64,000 bases of DNA from Pseudomonas fluorescens (GTDB lineage: Bacteria > Pseudomonadota > Gammaproteobacteria > Pseudomonadales > Pseudomonadaceae). Under the pieces are notes generated by a model. That model was not told where the DNA came from. It saw only the letters and a program-made list of their open reading frames with translations, and did no database searches. This document shows positions 26,001 to 33,487 of this stretch, in pieces (within the stretch, counting starts at the first letter, position 1; the number at the start of each line of letters is the position of its first letter). Position numbers and translations under genes: made by a program. The stretch lies in NCBI RefSeq assembly GCF_902497855.1, contig NZ_CABVHU010000012.1, positions 209,404-273,403 on the forward strand, given 5' to 3'.

Positions 26001-26993
26001 ATGCGCACCATTCTTTTCAGCAGCCAGGCCTACGACCGCGACAGCTTTCTCGCCGCCGCCCTGCCCGCCGGCATCGAGTTGCACTTTCAATCGGCGCGAT
26101 TGAGCCTTGATACGGCGGCGCTGGCGGAGCAGCACGAAGTGGTCTGCGCCTTCATCAATGACGACCTCAGCGCCCCGGTGCTCGAGCGCCTGGCCGCCGG
26201 CGGCACCCGTTTGATCGCCCTGCGTTCGGCCGGTTACAACCATGTCGACCTGGCCGTGGCCAAGCGGCTGGGACTGACGATCGTAAGGGTCCCGGCCTAT
26301 TCTCCCCATGCGGTGGCCGAACACGCAGTGGCGCTGATCCTGGCGCTCAACCGCCGCCTGCACCGCGCCTACAACCGTACCCGCGAAGGCGATTTCACCC
26401 TGCATGGCCTGACCGGCTTCGACCTGGTCGGCAAGACGGTCGGCGTGGTCGGCACCGGGCAGATCGGCGCGACCTTCGCCAGAATCATGCACGGCTTTGG
26501 CTGCCGGTTGCTGGCGTACGACCCCTGTCCCAATCCTCAGGTCGAAGCCCTCGGCGCCCGTTATTTGAGTTTGCCGCAGTTGCTGGCCGAGTCGCAGATC
26601 ATCAGCCTGCATTGCCCGCTCAACGAGCAGAGCAAACATTTGATCAACGGCGAGTCACTGGCGCACATGCAACGGGGCGCGATGCTGATCAATACCGGTC
26701 GCGGCGGCCTGGTGGATACCCCCGCGCTGATCGATGCGTTGAAAGACGGCCAACTGGGTTATCTGGGGCTGGACGTGTATGAAGAGGAGGCGCAGCTGTT
26801 CTTCGAGGATCGCTCCGACCTGCCGCTGCAGGATGATGTGCTGGCGCGCCTGCTGACGTTTCCCAACGTGATCATTACCGCACACCAGGCCTTCCTGACC
26901 CGCGAAGCCCTGGACGCGATTGCCGCGACCACCCTGCAGAATATCGCGGCCTGGGCTGTCGGCAATACCCGGAATCAAGTTGATGCCGGCTGA
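26001..26993 (+). CDS. ldhA: D-lactate dehydrogenase (fermentative, NAD-dependent)
   Basis: This 330-residue D-2-hydroxyacid dehydrogenase interconverts pyruvate and D-lactate. It has the NAD-binding motif GKTVGVVGTGQIGATFARI near 143-161, the catalytic Arg in NTGRGGLVDTPAL, the Glu in YEEEAQLFFEDRS and the His in VIITAHQAFLT near 295. A strong AAGGAGG ribosome site lies six bases before the ATG. The gene follows gacS, as ldhA (PA0927) does in P. aeruginosa from memory. It is expected to serve low-oxygen redox balance. Confidence 0.94.
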   Translation: MRTILFSSQAYDRDSFLAAALPAGIELHFQSARLSLDTAALAEQHEVVCAFINDDLSAPVLERLAAGGTRLIALRSAGYNHVDLAVAKRLGLTIVRVPAYSPHAVAEHAVALILALNRRLHRAYNRTREGDFTLHGLTGFDLVGKTVGVVGTGQIGATFARIMHGFGCRLLAYDPCPNPQVEALGARYLSLPQLLAESQIISLHCPLNEQSKHLINGESLAHMQRGAMLINTGRGGLVDTPALIDALKDGQLGYLGLDVYEEEAQLFFEDRSDLPLQDDVLARLLTFPNVIITAHQAFLTREALDAIAATTLQNIAAWAVGNTRNQVDAG

Positions 26994-27070
26994 ACCAGAT
27001 CGAAGGTCATTCGCCCGCGCAGTGCTGCGTTGATGTCCGTGCTAGCATGCCGCGCATATTTGGAGGACCC

Positions 27071-27505
27071 ATGGTCGAACACGATTTCCGCTATAGCCTG
27101 ATGAACCCGCAACACACCCTCACCGAATGCCGCGCCCTGGTTCCGGGGCGTTATCAAGTCACCGGCAACGGCGGCTCGATTCGCAATAGCGACGTGTTGG
27201 TCGTGACCCTCAAAGGCAGCAAGGACTTGTCCATGCGCCTGACCGTCGAAACGGTTCGCCACCTGATCAACCCGCCCGGCCAATGGGTCGCGGTGGCCAG
27301 TGGTCCGGTGTTCGGCGAACTGGCGATCCACACCTGGAACGTCAACTGCGACCGCTGCGCCAAGGCATTGAGCTTCGAGTTCGCGGTCGACGCCAAGCTG
27401 GGCAACAAGGCCGAAAAGCCAGCCGCCACCGCGCGGATTGCCGAGTTGGGCTGGACCACTGTTGGCGAGAAGCACCTGTGCCCGACCTGCCAGGAGCCTG
27501 CGTGA
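27071..27505 (+). CDS. Conserved hypothetical protein with two CxxC motifs
   Basis: This 144-residue protein begins MVEHDFRYSLMNPQHTLTEC and follows TGGAGG seven bases upstream. The N-terminal half is beta-rich (YQVTGNGGSIRNSDVLVVTL). The C-terminal half carries CDRC near residue 97 and CPTC near residue 138, spaced like a zinc ribbon. It has no signal peptide. Its TGA overlaps the ATG of the META lipoprotein gene, so the two are coupled. I do not recognise a characterised family; zinc binding is inferred from the paired cysteines. Confidence 0.78.
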   Translation: MVEHDFRYSLMNPQHTLTECRALVPGRYQVTGNGGSIRNSDVLVVTLKGSKDLSMRLTVETVRHLINPPGQWVAVASGPVFGELAIHTWNVNCDRCAKALSFEFAVDAKLGNKAEKPAATARIAELGWTTVGEKHLCPTCQEPA

Positions 27506-27909
27506 TGAAACGCCTTGTTCTGAGCGCCATGGTTGGCGCCAGCCTGTTGGGCTGCGCCGCTGAACCGGTGAAGTTGCAACAGAACCGCAGCTACATACTG
27601 GAGTGGATCGGCGAACGGCCCTTGATGGATTACAGCCACCTGACCATCACCCTCGGTGACGACGGTCGGGCCTACGGCAACGGCGGCTGCAACCATTGGT
27701 TCGCGCCTTACACCCTGGATGGCGACAAGCTGAGCTTCGGCAAGGTCGGCAGCACCCGCAAAATGTGTGTGCCGGCATTGATGGAGCAAGAACAGCGTTT
27801 TCTCCAGGCGCTGGAAAATGTGCAGCGCTGGGATGTTTCGCCGATCGACCAGATGCGTTTCTGGCCGGCCGAAGGCAAGCCATTGCGCTGGTGGCTGGAA
27901 GAGGGTTGA
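27505..27909 (+). CDS. META/DUF306 domain lipoprotein (HslJ-like)
   Basis: This 134-residue protein starts MKRLVLSAMVGASLLGCAAE; the lipobox LLGC places the lipidated cysteine at residue 17. The body contains YGNGGCNHWFAPYTLDGDKL and STRKMCVPALMEQEQRFLQAL, the signature of META domains (HslJ family, linked to heat and novobiocin resistance). It is probably attached to the outer membrane. The start overlaps the upstream stop by one base (TGATG). Function beyond the domain name is unknown. Confidence 0.87.
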   Translation: MKRLVLSAMVGASLLGCAAEPVKLQQNRSYILEWIGERPLMDYSHLTITLGDDGRAYGNGGCNHWFAPYTLDGDKLSFGKVGSTRKMCVPALMEQEQRFLQALENVQRWDVSPIDQMRFWPAEGKPLRWWLEEG

Positions 27910-27929
27910 ACACACCTTGAACCTGTAAT

Positions 27930-28056
27930 GATCGTTCCTACGCTCCGCGTGGGAATGCCGCCCGGGACGCTCCGCGTCCCTTCGCACATCGTGACGCAGA
28001 GCGTCACAGGATGCATTCCCACGCAAAGCGTGGGAACGATCAGCGTGGGAACGATC
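27930..28056. repeat. Inverted-repeat intergenic element (MITE-like)
   Basis: The left end GATCGTTCCTACGCTCCGCG and right end CGCAAAGCGTGGGAACGATC form imperfect terminal inverted repeats; each end is itself palindromic. The interior holds GGGACGCTCCGCGTCC and GTGACGCAGAGCGTCAC hairpins. An extra 15-base partial copy of the right end (AGCGTGGGAACGATC) follows at 28042-28056. A sister element lies at 30043-30145. No coding capacity. Confidence 0.82.
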
Positions 28057-28073
28057 AGTACAGGTGAGGACGA

Positions 28074-28541
28074 TCAGTTGGTCGCCTGCAACGCCTCCAG
28101 CTTCTCCATCACCCCCGCCGCCGTCTGCTCGCCCATCAACTGTTCCCGCACCTTGCCCTTGTTATCGATGATATAGGTCACCGGCAACGCTTCACTGCGC
28201 GGCAGTTCGAACAGGTCGGCCGGGTCTTGAGCCAGCACCGTGAATTTAATCCCCAACTTCTCACTGGCGCTTCTGAGCTCCTCGCCCTGTACATTGTCGA
28301 AGTTGACCCCGAACACACCGATCTGCTTGTCTTGTAGCTGTTCGGCCAGCGCGTTCAACTCCGGGATTTCGGTACGGCACGGCCCACACCATTCCGCCCA
28401 GTAGTTGAGCACCAGCCATTGCTTGTCCAGACGCTCGGCAGCAATTTTCCGGCCGTTCTGGTCGATGCCATAGTCGTTGCCGCAGCCCCCCAGCAACAAC
28501 GTCCCGATGATCGCCAATGCCGCAGCCAGTCGTCTTGTCAT
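28074..28541 (-). CDS. TlpA-like thioredoxin-fold lipoprotein
   Basis: This 155-residue protein begins MTRRLAAALAIIGTLLLGGC with a lipobox (LGGC, lipidated C20). The thioredoxin domain carries the redox motif CGPC in YWAEWCGPCRTEIPEL near residues 54-57 and the cis-proline in EALPVTYIID. This is the TlpA/ResA arrangement of periplasmic reductases acting in cytochrome maturation or disulfide reduction; no ccm genes are nearby, so the partner is unknown. The start at 28541 is favoured over a longer frame because it places the signal sequence at the N-terminus. It converges on the META gene. Confidence 0.9.
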   Translation of the reverse strand: MTRRLAAALAIIGTLLLGGCGNDYGIDQNGRKIAAERLDKQWLVLNYWAEWCGPCRTEIPELNALAEQLQDKQIGVFGVNFDNVQGEELRSASEKLGIKFTVLAQDPADLFELPRSEALPVTYIIDNKGKVREQLMGEQTAAGVMEKLEALQATN

Positions 28542-28655
28542 GTCGTGATCCTTGTCAAAAAAAGAATACTGCCGCGACCCATTGCCTCCCAAGGTTCTGG
28601 ATTACGCGCTGCCCAGTTAGAATAGCCGCCACCTTACGCAAGATGCGACCCGCAC

Positions 28656-29009
28656 ATGACCGATCTGACGCTTTATCACAACCCGCGCTGCTCGAAATCC
28701 CGCGGTGCGCTCGAACTGCTTGAAGGCCGTGGCCTGACCCCGACCGTGGTTCGCTACCTGGAAACCCCGCTGGACGCCCGGCAAATCCAGAGCCTGCTGA
28801 CCAAGCTCGGCATCAGCGCCCGGCAACTGCTGCGCACCGGCGAGGACGAGTACAAAACCCTGAACCTGGCCGATAGCAGCCTCAGCGAGGCGCACTTGAT
28901 CGCCGCCATCGCCGCGCACCCGAAACTCATGGAGCGCCCGATTCTCGAAGTGGGCGACAAAGCCATCATCGGCCGTCCGCCGGAGAATGTGCTGGAGCTG
29001 CTGCCGTGA
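28656..29009 (+). CDS. arsC: ArsC-family arsenate reductase (YfgD-like)
   Basis: This 117-residue protein of the glutaredoxin-linked ArsC family begins MTDLTLYHNPRCSKSRGALE with the catalytic cysteine at residue 12. The PILEVGDKAIIGRPPENVLELL ending matches the YfgD/ArsC group. It uses glutathione and glutaredoxin to reduce arsenate, though the YfgD branch is not proven to be arsenate specific. No ars operon genes surround it. Its TGA overlaps the GTG start of wrbA (GTGA). Confidence 0.87.
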   Translation: MTDLTLYHNPRCSKSRGALELLEGRGLTPTVVRYLETPLDARQIQSLLTKLGISARQLLRTGEDEYKTLNLADSSLSEAHLIAAIAAHPKLMERPILEVGDKAIIGRPPENVLELLP

Positions 29010-29602
29010 GCGCACCCTATATCCTGGTCCTGTATTACAGCCGCAGCGGCTCGACCAATGAAATGGCCCGGCAGATTGCCCGGGGCGTCGAGCAGGCCGG
29101 GCTTGAAGCCCGGTTGCGCACGGTCCCGGCGATCTCTACCGAATGCGAAGCCGTGTCGCCGGACATCCCCGATGAAGGCGCGCTGTACGCCACCCTCGAC
29201 GACCTGAAGCAATGTGCGGGCCTGGCCATGGGCAGTCCGACCCGGTTTGGCAACATGGCGGCGCCGCTCAAATACTTCCTCGACGGCACCAGCAACCTGT
29301 GGCTGACCGGCGCACTGGTGGGCAAGCCGGCCGGGGTGTTCACCTCCACCGCAAGCCTGCATGGCGGCCAGGAAACCACACTGTTGTCGATGATGCTGCC
29401 ACTGCTGCACCACGGCATGCTGATCACCGGCCTGCCTTACAGCGAATCGGCCTTGCTGGAAACCCGCGGCGGCGGCACGCCTTATGGCGCGAGTCACCAC
29501 GCCGGGGCCGATGGCAAAAGCGGCTTGAATGAACATGAAGTGGCGCTGTGCCGAGCCTTGGGTCTGCGCCTGGCCCGCACCGCACAGAAACTGGAGAGCT
29601 GA
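29006..29602 (+). CDS. wrbA: NAD(P)H:quinone oxidoreductase WrbA
   Basis: This 198-residue flavodoxin-like protein begins at a GTG overlapping the arsC stop. The FMN phosphate loop is YYSRSGSTNEMARQIARG near residue 9. The GSPTRFGNMAAPLKYFLDG segment and STASLHGGQETTLLSMMLPL are typical of WrbA, a tetrameric quinone reductase that makes two-electron reductions and limits oxidative stress. It is slightly divergent at the C-terminus (GASHHAGADGKSGLNEHEV). It is likely co-transcribed with arsC and the DUF2069 gene. Confidence 0.92.
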   Translation: MSAPYILVLYYSRSGSTNEMARQIARGVEQAGLEARLRTVPAISTECEAVSPDIPDEGALYATLDDLKQCAGLAMGSPTRFGNMAAPLKYFLDGTSNLWLTGALVGKPAGVFTSTASLHGGQETTLLSMMLPLLHHGMLITGLPYSESALLETRGGGTPYGASHHAGADGKSGLNEHEVALCRALGLRLARTAQKLES

Positions 29603-29603
29603 G

Positions 29604-30029
29604 GTGGCCAGGAAGCCGAAGATTCTGCCCTCCATCCAATGGCTGGAACCGCGCGTACGAGCGATGCGAGTCGTCAGTCTGCTGTGTTTTTTCGGCCTGC
29701 TGGGGTTGCTGTGCGCCTACTACCTGGTCGTCGCCGACCTGCACGGCGCACGGCCCTGGGTCATTCTGCTGATCGAACTGGTGCCGCTGCTGTTGCTGGC
29801 GCCGGGCATGATCATCGGCAGCCCGCGCGGGCATTCGTGGATGTGCTTTGTGGTGAACCTGTATTTCATCAAGGGCGCATTGGCCGCGTTCGATCCGAAC
29901 CGGCAGCTGTTCGGGTTGCTGGAGATGGGGGCGAGCCTGGCGGTGTTCTGTTCGGCGCTGTTGTATGTGCGGTGGCGGTTTCAGTTGAATCGCCGGTTGG
30001 CGGGTGAAGGCGAAACCTCCGTCGCCTGA
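29604..30029 (+). CDS. DUF2069 integral membrane protein
   Basis: This 141-residue protein starts at GTG 29604 (VARKPKILPSIQWLEPRVRA), one base after the wrbA stop and behind GGAG. Four hydrophobic segments at about residues 20-40, 47-65, 70-90 and 100-118 make it a small inner-membrane protein, with a positively charged C-terminus. The longer frame from 29529 lies within wrbA and is not chosen. DUF2069 proteins commonly sit after wrbA; the function is unknown. Confidence 0.82.
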   Translation: MARKPKILPSIQWLEPRVRAMRVVSLLCFFGLLGLLCAYYLVVADLHGARPWVILLIELVPLLLLAPGMIIGSPRGHSWMCFVVNLYFIKGALAAFDPNRQLFGLLEMGASLAVFCSALLYVRWRFQLNRRLAGEGETSVA

Positions 30030-30042
30030 TCGCCCCCACGGT

Positions 30043-30145
30043 GATCGTTCCCACGCTCTGCGTGGGAATGCATCAAGTGACGCTCCGCGTCACAGGGACG
30101 CGGAGCGTCCCGGGCGGCGTTCCCACGCAGAGCGTGGGAACGATC
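30043..30145. repeat. Inverted-repeat intergenic element (MITE-like)
   Basis: Terminal inverted repeats GATCGTTCCCACGCTCTGCG and its exact reverse complement CGCAGAGCGTGGGAACGATC delimit about 103 bp. Inside are GTGACGCTCCGCGTCAC and GGGACGCGGAGCGTCCC hairpins. It is related to the element at 27930-28056. Confidence 0.85.
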
Positions 30146-30152
30146 ATCCTCG

Positions 30153-30827
30153 TCAATGATTGGCGGTGTAAGCCAGCATCATCGAAAGCTGGCTCATCGC
30201 CCGCCCGCCACTCTCTTCATGCCACTGGTTGAACACGTTCTGCACCGTGGCCAGGTCCCGCTGGCTGGTCGGCACCTTGTCGACGATCTTCTGCGCATTC
30301 AACGCCGCCACCACGTCATAGCTCGGCACAAAGGTATCCTTGCCGACCATGCGCAGGAATCGTGGCGCCGACAACCCGCCCAACTGATGCCCGTGCTTTT
30401 TCAGGTAAGTCCACAGGCCGACGATATCGGTCACCGGCCACTCGGCGATCAAGGCGCCGAAGCTGCCCTTCTCATGCGCCACATCCAGGATGAATTGCGC
30501 ATTGCGCGGCACGCTCTTGAGCTTGCCCAGGTGCCGGATAATCCGCGCATCCTGCATCAGACGCTCCAGGTGTTCGGCACTCATCAGCACGACTTTTTCC
30601 GGGTCGAACCTGAAGAACACCTCTTCGAACGACGGCCACTTGGCGTCCACCAGGCTGTGCTTGAGCCCGGCACGGAACACCCGCAGCGCCATGGTCGACA
30701 GATAGCGATCATCACTGATCTTGCGCAATTGCGCCGGGGTCTTGGGAACGGGCAGATGGGCTTCCAGTTCAGCCGCTGAACCGAAGCGGTTCAGACAGTA
30801 TTCGTGCAGCCACTTGTAATCGCGCAT
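30153..30827 (-). CDS. DNA-3-methyladenine glycosylase I family protein
   Basis: This 224-residue protein aligns by eye to the Tag/adenine-glycosylase family: an N-terminal helical region (YLSTMALRVFRAGLKHSLVDAKWPSFEEVF) and a central KLKSVPRNAQFILDVAHEKGSFG helix are visible. Family members excise 3-methyladenine from alkylated DNA. Compared with classical Tag (about 190 residues, MRCxW start and zinc cysteines), this protein starts MRDYKWLHEYCLNRFG and lacks the obvious zinc ligands, so the true substrate may differ. It stands alone, downstream of a REP pair. Confidence 0.8.
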   Translation of the reverse strand: MRDYKWLHEYCLNRFGSAAELEAHLPVPKTPAQLRKISDDRYLSTMALRVFRAGLKHSLVDAKWPSFEEVFFRFDPEKVVLMSAEHLERLMQDARIIRHLGKLKSVPRNAQFILDVAHEKGSFGALIAEWPVTDIVGLWTYLKKHGHQLGGLSAPRFLRMVGKDTFVPSYDVVAALNAQKIVDKVPTSQRDLATVQNVFNQWHEESGGRAMSQLSMMLAYTANH

Positions 30828-30875
30828 GCCCTCTCCTGAGGATTGAAAAATGAACTACCAACTTGTGACAAAATT

Positions 30876-30966
30876 TGTGGGAGCCAGCCTGCTGGCGATG
30901 AGAAGGGGTGTCAGACAACAATGATGTGCCTGACACTCCGCCATCGCCAGCAGGCTGGCTCCCACA
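30876..30966. repeat. REP pair (REPIN-like)
   Basis: The arm TGTGGGAGCCAGCCTGCTGG (30876-30895, continuing CGAT) is the exact reverse complement of the arm ending at 30966, with about 43 bases between. It lies between ttcA and the glycosylase gene. Confidence 0.9.
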
Positions 30967-30976
30967 GTAATAGTGA

Positions 30977-31801
30977 TTAGAGGTTAACCACGTTGACGAA
31001 CCGCGAAGCGGCGGATTCGTCGATCTTGAGGCTGGTGAAGTCGAACAGGTTGCGGTCCGCCAATTGCGACGGGATCACGTTCTGCAGGCTGCGGAAAATG
31101 CTTTCGGTACGGCCCGGTGTCTTGCGTTCCCACTCCTGGAGCATGTCCTTGACCACTTGACGCTGCAGGTTTTCCTGGGAACCGCAGAGGTTGCACGGGA
31201 TGATCGGGAACTGCTTGAAGTCAGAGTAGGCCTGGATGTCTTTTTCGTTGCAGTAGGCCAGCGGGCGGATCACCACGTTGCGACCGTCGTCGGCCAGCAG
31301 CTTCGGCGGCATGGCCTTGAGCGATCCATTGAAGAACATGTTCAGGAAGAAGGTCTCGACGATGTCGTCGCGGTGATGGCCGAGCGCCATTTTGGTCGCG
31401 CCAATCTGGTCGGCGAAGGTATAGAGCGTGCCACGACGCAGGCGTGAGCACAGCGAACAGGTGGTCTTGCCTTCCGGGATCAGCTCCTTGACCACCGAGT
31501 AGGTGTCTTTCTCGACGATGTGGTACTCGATACCCAGCGTTTTGAGGTAAGCCGGCAGTACATGCTCCGGGAAGCCCGGCTGCTTCTGGTCCATGTTCAC
31601 GGCCACGATCTCGAACCTGATCGGTGCAACCTTCTGCAAGTGCATCAGCACGTCGAGCATGGTGTAGCTGTCTTTGCCTCCAGACAGGCAGACCATGACC
31701 TTGTCGCCGTCTTCAATCATGTTGAAGTCGGCGACAGCCTCACCGGCCTGGCGGCGAAGGCGCTTTTGCAGTTTGTTCTGGTTGACCGTGAGAGTGCCCA
31801 T
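30977..31801 (-). CDS. ttcA: tRNA 2-thiocytidine(32) synthetase
   Basis: TtcA thiolates C32 of certain tRNAs using ATP and an iron-sulfur cluster. The 274-residue protein has the PP-loop SGGKDS at residues 40-45. The paired cysteines TTCSLCSRL near residue 119 bind the 4Fe-4S cluster, and a later PCNLCGSQ motif is also present. The start MGTLTVNQNKLQKRL at 31801 is the usual one; the longer in-frame extension contains no family sequence. It is cytosolic and probably monocistronic. Confidence 0.96.
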   Translation of the reverse strand: MGTLTVNQNKLQKRLRRQAGEAVADFNMIEDGDKVMVCLSGGKDSYTMLDVLMHLQKVAPIRFEIVAVNMDQKQPGFPEHVLPAYLKTLGIEYHIVEKDTYSVVKELIPEGKTTCSLCSRLRRGTLYTFADQIGATKMALGHHRDDIVETFFLNMFFNGSLKAMPPKLLADDGRNVVIRPLAYCNEKDIQAYSDFKQFPIIPCNLCGSQENLQRQVVKDMLQEWERKTPGRTESIFRSLQNVIPSQLADRNLFDFTSLKIDESAASRFVNVVNL

Positions 31802-32080
31802 GACGCGAAATCCGTGAGGTGTGACGAAAGGCCGGCATTTTACGCAAAAACCCGCCGGGGGCGAAGTGCCCCCCATCCCGTGGGATTTGGTGACAGTCCC
31901 AGAGGCGATTAACGAACATGTTTACAGCGCGATTTGCTCTAAGCCCCCCGTACCTGCGTGGATAAGACCTTTCTATACTGCGACATAAGGTCACAGGCAT
32001 CCCGACCTTTCCTTACTCGGCCACCTTGGCCCGTAGGCGCTCCACTGGGGGGCGACGGTAATACAAGAGGAGTGACTGGC

Positions 32081-32683
32081 ATGATCCATCACGTAGTGGG
32101 GCTATTCACCCACCCTGACCAAGAATGGAAAGAAATTCGTGGCGACCAGGAGGAAAGCATCAGCCACATGTACCTGACCCACACGCTCATCCTGGCGGCC
32201 ATCCCGGCGGTGTCGGCGTTTATCGGTACTACCCAGGTCGGCTGGGTCATCGGAAATCGAGCGCCGGTGATGCTGACGACAGAGAGTGCGCTATGGATGA
32301 CGATCATGTCGTACCTGGCGATGCTCGGTGGCGTTGCGGTGATGGGCGCATTCATCCACTGGATGGCCCGTACCTATGATGCCAACCCGAGCCTGGCCCG
32401 CTGCGTCGCGTTTGCGACCTACACCGCGACGCCGCTGTTCATTGGCGGCCTGGCGGCACTGTACCCGCACATGTGGCTGGGGATGATCGTCGGCACCGCG
32501 GCCATCTGCTACACGGTGTACCTGCTCTATGTCGGACTACCGACGTTCATGAACATTCCGTCGGACGAAGGATTTCTGTTTTCAAGTTCGGTGCTCGCGG
32601 TAGGCCTGGTGGTGCTGGTAGCCATCATGGCGTTCACCGTGATTGTCTGGGGACTCGGCGTGGGGCCGGTCTATACCAACTGA
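32081..32683 (+). CDS. Yip1 family inner membrane protein
   Basis: This 200-residue protein begins MIHHVVGLFTHPDQEWKEIR behind AAGAGGAG. Five hydrophobic segments lie at about residues 30-50, 72-92, 108-130, 134-155 and 165-188. The N-terminal FTHPDQEWKEIR motif is typical of bacterial Yip1-domain proteins, whose role is unknown. A hairpin with TTCT at 32721-32740 follows, so the gene is likely monocistronic. The frame could extend upstream to 31958, but the ribosome site decides for 32081. Confidence 0.88.
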   Translation: MIHHVVGLFTHPDQEWKEIRGDQEESISHMYLTHTLILAAIPAVSAFIGTTQVGWVIGNRAPVMLTTESALWMTIMSYLAMLGGVAVMGAFIHWMARTYDANPSLARCVAFATYTATPLFIGGLAALYPHMWLGMIVGTAAICYTVYLLYVGLPTFMNIPSDEGFLFSSSVLAVGLVVLVAIMAFTVIVWGLGVGPVYTN

Positions 32684-32720
32684 CAAGGCTGTTTACCTAA
32701 TAACCAGATCTGCCAATACT

Positions 32721-32742
32721 GGCCGCCGCAAGGCGGCCTTCT
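32721..32742 (+). terminator. Intrinsic terminator after Yip1 gene
   Basis: The perfect stem GGCCGCC-GCAA-GGCGGCC is followed by TTCT, 37 bp after the Yip1 gene stop. The T-run is short, so termination may be incomplete. Confidence 0.65.
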
Positions 32743-32845
32743 AACGTCTTCAGGTCAGTGGGCGGCCGACGACCACTCGGCGCCTCGACGATTCGCAAGT
32801 CCCGAGGGTTGCGGCATACTCGACGTCTCTGGAGATCCATCAAGC

Positions 32846-33340
32846 ATGCCCGAGCACATCAATACCCGCGTCGAAGACTGTTTCCAACAAGCTGAATCCT
32901 TTTTCAAACGACCTTTCAAACGCCCCGTGGTGAGTCTCAAGCTGCGCGGGCAAAAAGCCGGTGTCGCGCACTTGCACGAGAACCTGCTGCGGTTCAATCC
33001 GCAGCTGTACCGGGAAAACACCGAAGATTTTCTTAAACAGACCGTTGCCCACGAAGTCGCGCACCTGATCGCCCATCAGTTGTTCGGCGACCGCATCCAG
33101 CCCCATGGCGAAGAGTGGCAATTGATCATGCGTGGCGTGTACGAACTGCCGCCCAATCGCTGCCATACCTATGACGTCAAACGCCGCCGCGTGACCCGCT
33201 ACATCTACAAATGCCCCTGTGCCGACAGCGACTTTCCATTTTCGGCGCAGCGCCATGGGCTGGTGCGGCAAGGCCGGCGGTATTTGTGCCGGCGCTGTCG
33301 AAGCACCCTGGTGTTCAGTGGGGAGATGCGGGTCGAGTAG
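32846..33340 (+). CDS. sprT: SprT-like zinc metalloprotease domain protein
   Basis: This 164-residue protein has the gluzincin motif HEVAHLIAH near residues 68-76, preceded by FLKQTVA. A C-terminal zinc-ribbon-like part carries cysteines at KCPCAD and CRRCRS. The length (about 160-165) and N-terminus match SprT. E. coli SprT is of unclear function; the eukaryotic Spartan relative cleaves DNA-protein crosslinks. It is cytosolic. The gene is preceded by a GGAGA-type ribosome site and stands alone. Confidence 0.92.
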   Translation: MPEHINTRVEDCFQQAESFFKRPFKRPVVSLKLRGQKAGVAHLHENLLRFNPQLYRENTEDFLKQTVAHEVAHLIAHQLFGDRIQPHGEEWQLIMRGVYELPPNRCHTYDVKRRRVTRYIYKCPCADSDFPFSAQRHGLVRQGRRYLCRRCRSTLVFSGEMRVE

Positions 33341-33368
33341 TGGGATTTGTGGTGCTTGTCCCGGCCTC

Positions 33369-33450
33369 TTCGCGGGCAAGCCCGCTCCCACAGGACCTGT
33401 GTCGTACACATAATCTGCAAACGACACGGAACCTGTGGGAGCGGGCTTGG
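33369..33450. repeat. Outward REP pair with variant arm
   Basis: A reverse REP arm (TCGCGGGCAAGCCCGCTCCC, 33370-33389, continuing ACA) comes first and a forward arm (TGTGGGAGCGGGCTTGG, from 33434) second, the opposite order to most pairs here. The second arm continues TCCGGGCGGCGTTCCGACGA in place of the usual TCGCGA tail. Confidence 0.82.
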
Positions 33451-33487
33451 TCCGGGCGGCGTTCCGACGAAGGCGTCCTTGTAGTCG

